NCBI GenBank assembly: GCA_947458455.1
Contig: CANGYJ010000004.1
Coordinates: forward strand, 310,001 to 374,000
Source of the DNA: Verrucomicrobiaceae bacterium
GTDB taxonomy: Bacteria > Verrucomicrobiota > Verrucomicrobiia > Verrucomicrobiales > Verrucomicrobiaceae
Length of the DNA stretch: 64,000 nucleotides
Reading direction: 5' to 3'
Below, one piece after another: positions 42,260-49,543 of the stretch; within the stretch, counting starts at the first letter, position 1; each line of letters opens with the position of its first letter. The position numbers were made by a program, and so were the translations under genes. A model generated the notes under the pieces. That model saw only the letters and a list, made by a program, of their open reading frames with translations, did no database searches and was not told where the DNA came from.

Positions 42260-43444
42260 TCACTGGTTCCGCTGATTCCAGTAAATCTTAAGATTCTTGC
42301 TACGACGGCCCGAGCCGATGATCTCCAAATCGCGGTCGCCATCGAGATCAGTACACACGGCGTCTTCACAAGCCATGCCTCCCTCGTCGATGAAGGCGTT
42401 TTGCCAGCCGTTGCCATCCTCCTTGGTGGTCCAGAAAAGCTTCACAGCGACCTTGCCAATCTTCTGCTGCGCCCGCCAGCCGACGACGATCTGGCGGTTG
42501 TTCAAGCCGAGAAGGTCATGCGTGGCAATGGCGTGACCATCGACGAGATCGCTCGAAAGCACGCGGCGCTGCCATGTGCCGTTTTTGGGTCCATCGACGG
42601 GTGGAGTGTAGAGCACGAGGTTCTCGCCATGCATGGGCTCAATGGTGACGACATAAGGCTGGCCACCGGCGAAGGCTCCATAGCGCACTTCGCCCGCGCC
42701 TTGGAGGTCGGGATTGTCCTTCGGATGCTGGGCGATCCATTGTTCCTTCCAGCCGTTGTCGGTGGGGTCGAGGCGCACGACGCCTTCGCGTCCGCAAAGA
42801 AGCAAACTCTCGGCCTCGGTGCCCATGGCGGGGATGATATCGAGGTTGTGAGTCTTGTGCATGGTGCCCTGAACGAGGGTGGTGTTCCATGCTTTGCGCG
42901 GATCTTCGGGCATGTGATAGGCCAGTACCTGCACGCCAACTCCCTCGGCGTTTTTGTCATTTCCTCGACCATGCAACGGCACGACGACGAGGTCGTAGCG
43001 GCCGGAGCGATTGCGCACCCATTTCATGCGATGGGTGGTGGGTTCGTGAGAGAGCTGCACAGGCTCCCAGCGCTGCGTGCGGTCGGCTGGCGGGATCAAA
43101 TAAAACACCGCACCGCTGCCGGTAGTGTCGCTAGGGTTCCATTCGGCCCCGACGGCAATCTCGCATTTGCCATCGCCATTGATGTCGCGGGCGGCGATGC
43201 AGACGTGGTCCTTCTCGGTGAGTTTTTCGGCGATGATGTGCTTCTTCCACGTCGGGTTTTCATACCAGACGATGACGTTGCTATCGGCGAGGAGGATATC
43301 CGCGCGCTGATCCCCATTCACATCACCGATGGCGAGGCCGTAACCAATGCCGACTTCGGCATCGATGAGCTGTTCTTTGAAATTCGGTGTTTGCGCCTGC
43401 GAGGCGGCCGTGAGGAGGGTGGCGAGAAGAAGCGCGTTTTTCAT
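42260..43444 (-). CDS. Secreted FG-GAP/VCBS-repeat protein
   Basis: 394 aa with signal peptide 1-18 (MKNALLLATLLTAASQAQ), which sets the start at 43444. Calcium-binding propeller motifs recur: GDVNGDQRADILLAD, RDINGDGKCEIAVGA and TDLDGDRDLEIIGSG. Such seven-bladed integrin-like propellers bind proteins or glycans; this one has no visible catalytic domain. Proteins of this kind often accompany sulfatases in Verrucomicrobia and Planctomycetes. Confidence 0.85.
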   Translation of the reverse strand: MKNALLLATLLTAASQAQTPNFKEQLIDAEVGIGYGLAIGDVNGDQRADILLADSNVIVWYENPTWKKHIIAEKLTEKDHVCIAARDINGDGKCEIAVGAEWNPSDTTGSGAVFYLIPPADRTQRWEPVQLSHEPTTHRMKWVRNRSGRYDLVVVPLHGRGNDKNAEGVGVQVLAYHMPEDPRKAWNTTLVQGTMHKTHNLDIIPAMGTEAESLLLCGREGVVRLDPTDNGWKEQWIAQHPKDNPDLQGAGEVRYGAFAGGQPYVVTIEPMHGENLVLYTPPVDGPKNGTWQRRVLSSDLVDGHAIATHDLLGLNNRQIVVGWRAQQKIGKVAVKLFWTTKEDGNGWQNAFIDEGGMACEDAVCTDLDGDRDLEIIGSGRRSKNLKIYWNQRNQ

Positions 43445-43517
43445 GCGAAGGCTCAGCGTAGTCGAAAACGACCTTTGGAGGCAAGCACGCAATGAGACGG
43501 AGGAATGGAGTGTTGGA

Positions 43518-43545
43518 GTAGTGCGGGCAGGAGTGCCCGCATCAC
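43518..43545. repeat. Single REP-like hairpin
   Basis: GTAG head followed by an 8-bp perfect stem TGCGGGCA-GGAG-TGCCCGCA (43522-43541) and TCAC. The 24 bases from 43522 are identical to 56992-57015, inside another gene. Just upstream (43503-43520) is a GGAATGGAGTGTTGGAGTAG tract like that at 54297. Together they fill the gap between the FG-GAP and methyltransferase genes. Confidence 0.75.
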
Positions 43546-43550
43546 GGGTC

Positions 43551-44300
43551 CTAGGTTACCTTGCGCCGCCAGCGCATGCCGAGGGCGACGCTCCATTGGT
43601 ATTTGCGGGCGTGCTCGCGGATGAGGAAGGGCATGTCGCAGGTCTTGGAGAGGTCGAAATGTGGTTCGAGGAGGGAGGTGAGCCATTCGCGGGTGGAGCC
43701 TTGAGGCCAGTTTCCGCGTGGGGTGAAGTCTTCGAGCCAGGTGCAGGGCGTGGTGAGCAAAAGCTGGCCGCCGGGCCGCACGAGGGATGGAAGGCGCTCG
43801 ATGAGCTTGAGCGGATCCGTGAGACGGCAGAAGAGATTGGCGGCGTGGACGATGTCGTAATCGCCGAGATCGGCGCGGAGGTTCATGGCATCGCCCTGCT
43901 CGAAGGTGACGTGGTCACGACGGAGGTTGTCTGGCACACGAGCGATGAGCGAAGTTCTGGCGCTGCCTTCATCGACGCGGTCGTAAGGCATGCTGCCATC
44001 ACGAGCGAGCGTGGCGGCGGCATCGACGAAGCTTTGTGAGTAGTCGATGCCCAAAACGCGGACGCCGAAGTTGGCGAGTTCGAAGCTGGAACGTCCAACG
44101 GCACAACCGAGATCCAGAGCGACGGCTTCACAAGGCGTGCGCGGGAGGTCGATGAGATCCATGACGGTACGGACGGGGAAATTCAGCGCTTCACGCGGAC
44201 CGTTTTCCCATGGCAGCACCTCGGCAGGCGTGCCGTAGTGAAACAGCAGGTATTCATCGAGTAGGCGACGGGTTTCGTAGATGTTTTCGGAGGCGGACAT
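43551..44300 (-). CDS. Putative 4-mercaptohistidine N1-methyltransferase (OvoA C-domain-like)
   Basis: 249 aa class I SAM methyltransferase: LDLGCAVGRSSFELA is the SAM loop and VRVLGIDYSQSFVDAA motif II. The opening NIYETRRLLDEYLLFHYG and the ending WSVALGMRWRRK resemble the methyltransferase that is fused to OvoA in ovothiol synthesis. No sulfoxide synthase (OvoA core) gene is in the window, so either it lies elsewhere or the substrate differs. The family name is from memory of the motifs. It follows the FG-GAP gene region on the same strand. Confidence 0.65.
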   Translation of the reverse strand: MSASENIYETRRLLDEYLLFHYGTPAEVLPWENGPREALNFPVRTVMDLIDLPRTPCEAVALDLGCAVGRSSFELANFGVRVLGIDYSQSFVDAAATLARDGSMPYDRVDEGSARTSLIARVPDNLRRDHVTFEQGDAMNLRADLGDYDIVHAANLFCRLTDPLKLIERLPSLVRPGGQLLLTTPCTWLEDFTPRGNWPQGSTREWLTSLLEPHFDLSKTCDMPFLIREHARKYQWSVALGMRWRRKVT

Positions 44301-44316
44301 GATCGGGGGAAAAGAA

Positions 44317-44343
44317 CAGGGCGTCTCAATGAGAGACGCCCTG
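44317..44343 (-). terminator. Terminator of the ExbB/ExbD operon
   Basis: Perfect 11-bp inverted repeat (44317-44327 and 44333-44343), 5-base loop, followed on the minus strand by TTCTTTTCC. It lies 35 bases after the stop of the last gene. Confidence 0.85.
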
Positions 44344-44377
44344 GGAAATTACGCGAGGTTTCACGCTCTGGATGGTC

Positions 44378-46513
44378 TTACTTGTCGAAGAAGGACTTCT
44401 CTTCGGTATCAGCGACCTTGAGATAGCGGTAATACACTTCGAGCTGGAGGGTGCAGAGGCACTGGCGGTAAATTTCATCGGCGGCATCGCCTGCGGGATA
44501 GTTCGGGCGGCCACGCTTGAAGCTGCCATCAGGCTGCTGGGCGCTGAGGATCTGCGGCAAGAACTGCTGATTGTAGAATTTCCACTCCTCACCGCCGACC
44601 TGGAAGAAGGCTTGGGTGTAGTAGTACCAGCAGTAAAGGTTGCAGTTCTTGTTCCAATCGAGCGGCTCGGCCGCGAGGAACTCGTGCATGAACTTCACGG
44701 CCTTCTTCGTGGCGGCGGATTTGTTCTTGGCCATGGTTTCGAGAGCGAGAATGCCCACGCCGGTGAGCGACCACTGGTTGTAATGCTTGTCGCGATCTGC
44801 CCCGCCGAAGCCACCATCCTTCGTCTGCATGCTTTCCATGTACTCGATCATCTTTTTGATGCAGCTTTCGAGGCCGTCGATCTTCAGTTTGGTGTTTTTG
44901 GCGGCTTTCACGGCCTGGAACTGCCAACCGACGACGGAGAGATCGTTCGCTGCTTTGTTATAGACGATTTCCTTGCCGCCGTAGCCCCAGCCGCCTTTGG
45001 GCGATTGGTTGTCGATGATGACTTTCACGCCCTTCTCGAAGGCTTCACGCATGCCGGGGAGGGATTTGGATCCAAGACGGGCCAACGTGTACATTTCGCC
45101 GAGAGCATAAGTGGCGATGCCGTGCTCGTAAGTGCCTGCGCCGCCCTTTTCACCCATCCAAGTCTCGGAGATGATGCCGTGGGGGTTCTTCTTGCTGAGC
45201 TCGATGAGGTAGGTGATGCCGTTCGTCACGTTCTCGCCGTAGAAGGGAGAATCGGGCGTCTCGCAGCGGCCAAGGAAGCACAGAAGGGCGAGGCCGGTGT
45301 AGGCGGCTTTGTTGGAACGGCCCCAGGAGCCATCGGGATTCTGTTTTCCTTTGAGCCATTCGAGCGAGGCGCTCACCGCCTGCTCGCACTCGGGGCTGCC
45401 GCCGTTTTGACGGAGCTTTTCCAAACGCTCCTGCGTGCTGCAACGGCTGCGCATCGAAGGGGGAAGGCTCACGAAACCATTCGCGCCACCCATGCCGATG
45501 CCTTTGCCAAAGCCGCCACCGGCTCCCGCGCCGCCAAAGCCGCCGCTGCCCATCGAACCACCACCGAGCATGCTGGTGGCATCGGGAATATCGAGGGCAT
45601 CCGGCGGTGCTTCTGGCAGGGAGATGTCCGCGTTCACGCTCGTCGTGACGATCTTCTTCATCGGCGTCGTCTTGCTGATGCTGCTGCGTTTCTTCTGCTG
45701 CACCTTGTGCTGGAGATCCTGACTGGCCGCCGCGCCCTGCTGGGTGCCGCCGCCGGGAAGAAAATCGACCTGCTTCTCCTGCATTTTTTGCGCCACCACG
45801 ATGAGGCCCATGGCGATGAGGATGCCCGCGTGGACAAAGATCGAAAGCGTAAGCGAACCACCGCCGACCTTCTTCCACATCTTCACGAAGGCGTTTTGTG
45901 GCTTCGCAGGCTCGATGTGATGAACGGCTTCGGGATGGAAGACCTCGGTGGGACCAAACTCGCCGTGGTGATGCGCGGCATCATCGGGAATCGCCGTCGC
46001 TGTGGCGACGGCAGAATCGGTGGGAGCCGGCGTCGCAACGACCGGGGCTGCTGGCGTAGGCTGAGCTGGAGCCGCTGGCTTTGGAGCGGCGGGCTTCGGT
46101 GCTGCAGGGGCAGTGGCACCAGGAGCAGGTGGCGGGGCCACCGCCGGCATGGGCATGGTGGGCGGCGGCATCATGCCGGGCATCTGCGGATAGCCGGGTG
46201 GCATCTGAGGGTATCCCTGCGGCATTTGCGGATAGCCGGGTGGCATCTGAGGGTATCCCTGCGGCATTTGCGGATAGCCGGGTGGCATCTGAGGATAACC
46301 CTGCGGCATCTGCGGGTAGCCCTGAGGCATGGGGTAGCCCGGTGGATAACCCATCGTCATCGGGCCGGTCATGTGCGGCGGATAACCGGGAGGCGGCGCG
46401 TATCCTGGCGGCATCTGCGGGTAGCCCTGAGGCATCGGCTGGGTGGCACCGGGATGCGGATAGGGAGCGGCTCCGGGTTGCGCGGGTGGCTGCTGGTTGG
46501 GATCAGGGTTCAT
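44378..46513 (-). CDS. TonB-like membrane anchor with prenyltransferase/squalene-cyclase-type toroid domain
   Basis: 711 aa. Residues 1-210 are Pro/Gly/Tyr-rich, with seven 7-residue repeats of GYPQMPP/Q at about 62-112. Basic KMWKK precedes one membrane helix (about 219-241) containing S224-IFV-H228, the SxxxH motif by which TonB anchors interact with ExbB/ExbD. A Gly-rich linker (about 315-345) follows, then an alpha/alpha toroid (about 360-700) with repeats such as PDGSWGRSNKAAYTGLALL and KDGGFGGADRDKHYNQWSLTG. No DxDD catalytic motif of squalene cyclases was noticed, so it may bind rather than react. Last gene of the operon, 104 bp after exbD2. Confidence 0.85.
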   Translation of the reverse strand: MNPDPNQQPPAQPGAAPYPHPGATQPMPQGYPQMPPGYAPPPGYPPHMTGPMTMGYPPGYPMPQGYPQMPQGYPQMPPGYPQMPQGYPQMPPGYPQMPQGYPQMPPGYPQMPGMMPPPTMPMPAVAPPPAPGATAPAAPKPAAPKPAAPAQPTPAAPVVATPAPTDSAVATATAIPDDAAHHHGEFGPTEVFHPEAVHHIEPAKPQNAFVKMWKKVGGGSLTLSIFVHAGILIAMGLIVVAQKMQEKQVDFLPGGGTQQGAAASQDLQHKVQQKKRSSISKTTPMKKIVTTSVNADISLPEAPPDALDIPDATSMLGGGSMGSGGFGGAGAGGGFGKGIGMGGANGFVSLPPSMRSRCSTQERLEKLRQNGGSPECEQAVSASLEWLKGKQNPDGSWGRSNKAAYTGLALLCFLGRCETPDSPFYGENVTNGITYLIELSKKNPHGIISETWMGEKGGAGTYEHGIATYALGEMYTLARLGSKSLPGMREAFEKGVKVIIDNQSPKGGWGYGGKEIVYNKAANDLSVVGWQFQAVKAAKNTKLKIDGLESCIKKMIEYMESMQTKDGGFGGADRDKHYNQWSLTGVGILALETMAKNKSAATKKAVKFMHEFLAAEPLDWNKNCNLYCWYYYTQAFFQVGGEEWKFYNQQFLPQILSAQQPDGSFKRGRPNYPAGDAADEIYRQCLCTLQLEVYYRYLKVADTEEKSFFDK
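46180..46328. repeat. In-frame 21-bp tandem repeats
   Basis: Seven tandem units of 21 bp, alternating between two versions so that a 42-bp period is seen. They encode GYPQMPP and GYPQMPQ in the N-terminal region of the toroid protein. Adjacent copies are almost identical at DNA level, so copy number may vary between strains. Confidence 0.85.
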
Positions 46514-46617
46514 GACGGATTTCTGATGGAGGGTTCAAGAGTTCAGATTCCATGCTCACGCATGGGCTGGCGGGCATCTTGGGGTGCGATGAGAATTTCC
46601 TGCCCGGAGCAAAAGGA

Positions 46618-47115
46618 TCAGAAGCCGGTATCGCCACCGACGGAGAAGGTCACGTTGGAGACGCGAGCGATGGCGAGGGAGTTCAGCACGTCGATGACAC
46701 GCTCGTACTTGGCCTGCTCCTCGGCTTCGATGGTGACGATGACTTTGGCGCTGCGGTTATCCGCCTCCTGTTTGAGGCGCTTCAGCGTGGCGGTCATGTT
46801 GGGGAGCTTGTCGAGATCGGGAGCCGCAGGCTTGGCGGGGCCGGGATTGTCGAATTCTTCCTCGTTGAGGAGCACGATGCCGGATTCCTCGATTTTGATG
46901 ATGATTTCATCGGGCATTTCCTGCGGGGCATCGGCGCTGGCGGGAGCCACGCCGGGGAGCTGGCTCTTGAGCTCCATCTCCTTTTTCTGGGAGCCGGCCA
47001 TCACCATGAAGAAAAGCATGATGACGAACACGACATCGATCATCGGGGCGATCTGGAAGCCCAGGGCGGTTCCATCATGCTCGATTTCGTTCTTCTTCTT
47101 TCCGTGGGCGGACAT
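46618..47115 (-). CDS. exbD: ExbD/TolR family protein (second)
   Basis: 165 aa. A short cytoplasmic start, then the single membrane helix FQIAPMIDVVFVIMLFFMVM with the proton-relay Asp27, and a periplasmic domain. The periplasmic part is longer than in the neighbour and contains a Pro/Ala-rich stretch. It works with ExbB to use the proton motive force. 12 bp after exbD1, so co-translated. Confidence 0.9.
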   Translation of the reverse strand: MSAHGKKKNEIEHDGTALGFQIAPMIDVVFVIMLFFMVMAGSQKKEMELKSQLPGVAPASADAPQEMPDEIIIKIEESGIVLLNEEEFDNPGPAKPAAPDLDKLPNMTATLKRLKQEADNRSAKVIVTIEAEEQAKYERVIDVLNSLAIARVSNVTFSVGGDTGF

Positions 47116-47127
47116 GGCAGCGGGAGT

Positions 47128-47562
47128 TTACTGGTTAAGGGCGGAGAAGGAGATGTCGTCGATGCCGGACTGGGCGATGACGGCCATGACTTTTTGGACT
47201 TCGACGGCGGGGAGAGCCTTGTCACCGCGGATGATGACGCGGTAGGAAGCGTTTCTGGCCTTCAAATCGGTGAGTAGCTCCACGAGAGCATCCGTTTGCG
47301 GATACTCACGATCTTGGAGCACGAGGGTGGATTGCTGCCGGGTGTTGTTCCAGCGTACGTTAATGATGCCCTCGTTGGCGAGGTTTTTCTCCTTCTTCTT
47401 GGCCGCACCGGCCACGGGAGGAGTGATCTCCTTATCGATCTTCGCCACCTGCGAGGAGGTGATGCTCATGAAGAAGATGAGGAGAACTAGTAGGACGTCG
47501 ATCATCGGAGCGATTTGAAACTCCGGTTCGCCCCCTTCCATATTGCCGCCGCCGCCGCCCAT
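47128..47562 (-). CDS. exbD: ExbD/TolR family protein (first)
   Basis: 144 aa. Membrane helix FQIAPMIDVLLVLLIFFMSI with Asp22 for proton transfer; periplasmic domain from about residue 45 (VIIRGDKALPAVEVQKVMAVIAQSG is typical ExbD). A glycine-rich start (MGGGGGN) is unusual; an internal ATG at codon 8 is an alternative start. Paired with a second ExbD 12 bp downstream, which suggests a heteromeric ExbD in the motor. Confidence 0.9.
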   Translation of the reverse strand: MGGGGGNMEGGEPEFQIAPMIDVLLVLLIFFMSITSSQVAKIDKEITPPVAGAAKKKEKNLANEGIINVRWNNTRQQSTLVLQDREYPQTDALVELLTDLKARNASYRVIIRGDKALPAVEVQKVMAVIAQSGIDDISFSALNQ

Positions 47563-47656
47563 AGTGGTATGAAGTTAAAGGTGAGATGTAAAAAGTGAGA
47601 AGTACTCCCGGGAGGGAGACGCGGGAGTGCCGCGTCTCCTTGGGGTGAGATAGAAA

Positions 47657-48493
47657 TTACGCAGCCACGGCAGCCGGAGCGGCCTCGCCACCCGCGACCC
47701 AGTTTGGCACGGCGGCATAGAATTCTTCTTCGCCGACGTGGGCACCTTTGAGGTGTTCGTAAGGCATCTTGCGGAAGAGAGCCTGCAGGCACTCCTGGAG
47801 GCCGCCCATACCGCCCTGGAGACGGTTACGGAGGAAGTAGAACACAAGGAAGGCAGGCACGGCGATCACGAGACCGGTGGCGGTAGCGACGAGCACCTCA
47901 CCGATGTGGCCGGAGAGGGCACCCACGTCCGAAGCGCCAGATTTACCCAGCTCAGCGAAAGCGCCTTTCATACCAGCCACCGTGCCGATGAGACCGATCA
48001 TCGGGGTACACACACCGATAACGGAGAGGTAGTTGATGCGGGTCTGGATGGAGGCGTTCACCTTGTTGATTTCGGCAAACATGGCGGTTTCCACGGCTTC
48101 TTCGCCGTCACCCGCGAAGCTGAGGCAGACGCGGCTCACATCGCAGAAGGAGGAATTGTTGTTCTTCGCAAACTGGTAAGCACCGACGTAATCACCGCTG
48201 CGGAAGAGGTCTTGCATTTGAGCCACATGGGCTGGAGGAGCGAGCTTCTTCACGCCGGTGCGGCCCCAAGTATCGACCGTGAGCCAGACCATGGCGACGG
48301 AGCAGATAAGGAGGGGATACATCACCCAACCGCCCTGGATAAAGAGCGTGATAAGGGAATCACCCTGCGGATGAGCATGGGCATCAGCGGCGGCAGCGGC
48401 TTCCTGAGCGGAAGCGAAGCCAGTGAGAACACCCAGCGCCAATACGAGCAACGGAGCGGCAGGGACGAGACGGGAACGGAGGAGGCGTGTCAT
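47657..48493 (-). CDS. exbB: ExbB/TolQ/MotA family proton channel protein
   Basis: 278 aa. The N-terminal hydrophobic segment looks like a signal peptide (ends FASAQ); a His/Ala-rich stretch follows. Three membrane helices then fit ExbB: GGWVMYPLLICSVAMVWL, TPMIGLIGTVAGM, and VATATGLVIAVPAFLVFYFL. It forms the pentameric channel around ExbD. The gene is preceded 54 bp upstream by a TPR protein and followed 94 bp downstream by exbD1. Confidence 0.93.
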   Translation of the reverse strand: MTRLLRSRLVPAAPLLVLALGVLTGFASAQEAAAAADAHAHPQGDSLITLFIQGGWVMYPLLICSVAMVWLTVDTWGRTGVKKLAPPAHVAQMQDLFRSGDYVGAYQFAKNNNSSFCDVSRVCLSFAGDGEEAVETAMFAEINKVNASIQTRINYLSVIGVCTPMIGLIGTVAGMKGAFAELGKSGASDVGALSGHIGEVLVATATGLVIAVPAFLVFYFLRNRLQGGMGGLQECLQALFRKMPYEHLKGAHVGEEEFYAAVPNWVAGGEAAPAAVAA

Positions 48494-48547
48494 GTTTGAG
48501 TAACGAGGTGGAGGGTTATGATGGGGGGGGTGTGAGAAAATGTGGAG

Positions 48548-49513
48548 TTATTTTTTTGGCTCTACGGCAGTTTTTGCAGGCTCGGCGGCTTCTTTGGGCT
48601 TCTCAGCGCCTGCGGTGGACTTTTCATCCTTCTTGCCGTCCTTGCTTTCATCCTTCGTCTGCTTCGAGGGATCTTCGTTCTTCATGCCAGCGATGGAGGC
48701 TTTTTCCTTCGTGGCACGCTCGGCGATGAGAGAGCCGGGATAGGAGGCGATGAGACGGGTGAAAAAGGAGCCTGCGTCCTCAAAACGGCCCATCTTCACG
48801 AGCATGAGGGCAGCCTGTAGCTCGGCCTCTGGCACACGCTGCATCTGCGTGCCGTAGAAAACGGGGATGCGCAGGTAGGCGAGCAGGGCCTTTTCCCATT
48901 CCTTCTTCTTCACATGCACATCAGCGATGATGTTCCAGAGGGCGGCACCGACGGCGGAATCATCCGTCTCCTTCAAAATGCTCTCCGCCTCGGCCACGAT
49001 GGTCAGATAATCGGAGGAGGTCTGACGGTCGATATCGAGCTGGATGATGCGCAGGCGCATCTTTTGAGCATCCGTGAGCTTCAAATTACGAGCGGAGGGC
49101 ATAAGCTTGATGACATCATCAAATTTTCCGCCGGCGTTCAGCGCTTCGATGTAGGCGAAGTAGATATCGACATACCAGTTCCCTTCGACGTCCTTGAAGT
49201 TCTCGAAGAAGTCCTTCCCTTTTTTCAGCACGTTGATGGCGTCTTCGGTTTTGCCTTTGGCGAGAAGGTCCTGCGAGTCCGTGAGCTCGGCGGGGTAGGG
49301 CCATTCGAGGGAGTCGATGTTCTGCCGCATGATTTCACTCTTGGCGGTGGCCTCGCCGATCTTGATGGTGCGGATGATTTTCTCTCCTTCGAGGGAGAAT
49401 TCGTTCGAGAAGACCTTGCTGCCGTCTTTCAAGACGATGGCCTGGGCACGGGCGAAACCGGCGGAGGCGAGTAGAAGGCCGCAAACAGCGAAAAACAGGG
49501 AAACGGAGCGCAT
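48548..49513 (-). CDS. Exported TPR-like protein of the ExbB/ExbD operon
   Basis: 321 aa from the ATG at 49513, with signal peptide 1-23 (ends FARAQ). After a beta-rich start (AIVLKDGSKVFSNEF), helical repeats resembling TPRs follow from about residue 70 (AINVLKKGKDFFENF, KEWEKALLAYLRIPVFY). The last 45 residues are Lys/Glu/Asp-rich and disordered. It probably acts as a periplasmic scaffold, comparable in position to CpoB in the Tol system. 30 bp after the large TPR gene. Confidence 0.75.
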   Translation of the reverse strand: MRSVSLFFAVCGLLLASAGFARAQAIVLKDGSKVFSNEFSLEGEKIIRTIKIGEATAKSEIMRQNIDSLEWPYPAELTDSQDLLAKGKTEDAINVLKKGKDFFENFKDVEGNWYVDIYFAYIEALNAGGKFDDVIKLMPSARNLKLTDAQKMRLRIIQLDIDRQTSSDYLTIVAEAESILKETDDSAVGAALWNIIADVHVKKKEWEKALLAYLRIPVFYGTQMQRVPEAELQAALMLVKMGRFEDAGSFFTRLIASYPGSLIAERATKEKASIAGMKNEDPSKQTKDESKDGKKDEKSTAGAEKPKEAAEPAKTAVEPKK

Positions 49514-49543
49514 GACGGTCAAAAGTGAGGCTTCAGTGGCGGT

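Noticed and set aside
46180-46328. CRISPR array
   Set aside because: The 21-bp units are contiguous with no spacers and lie in a reading frame.
44372-47245. 957-codon plus-strand frame opposite the toroid and exbD genes
   Set aside because: It is long only because the genes below have few stop-complement codons; translation is Arg/Gly-rich and the minus-strand genes are strongly supported.
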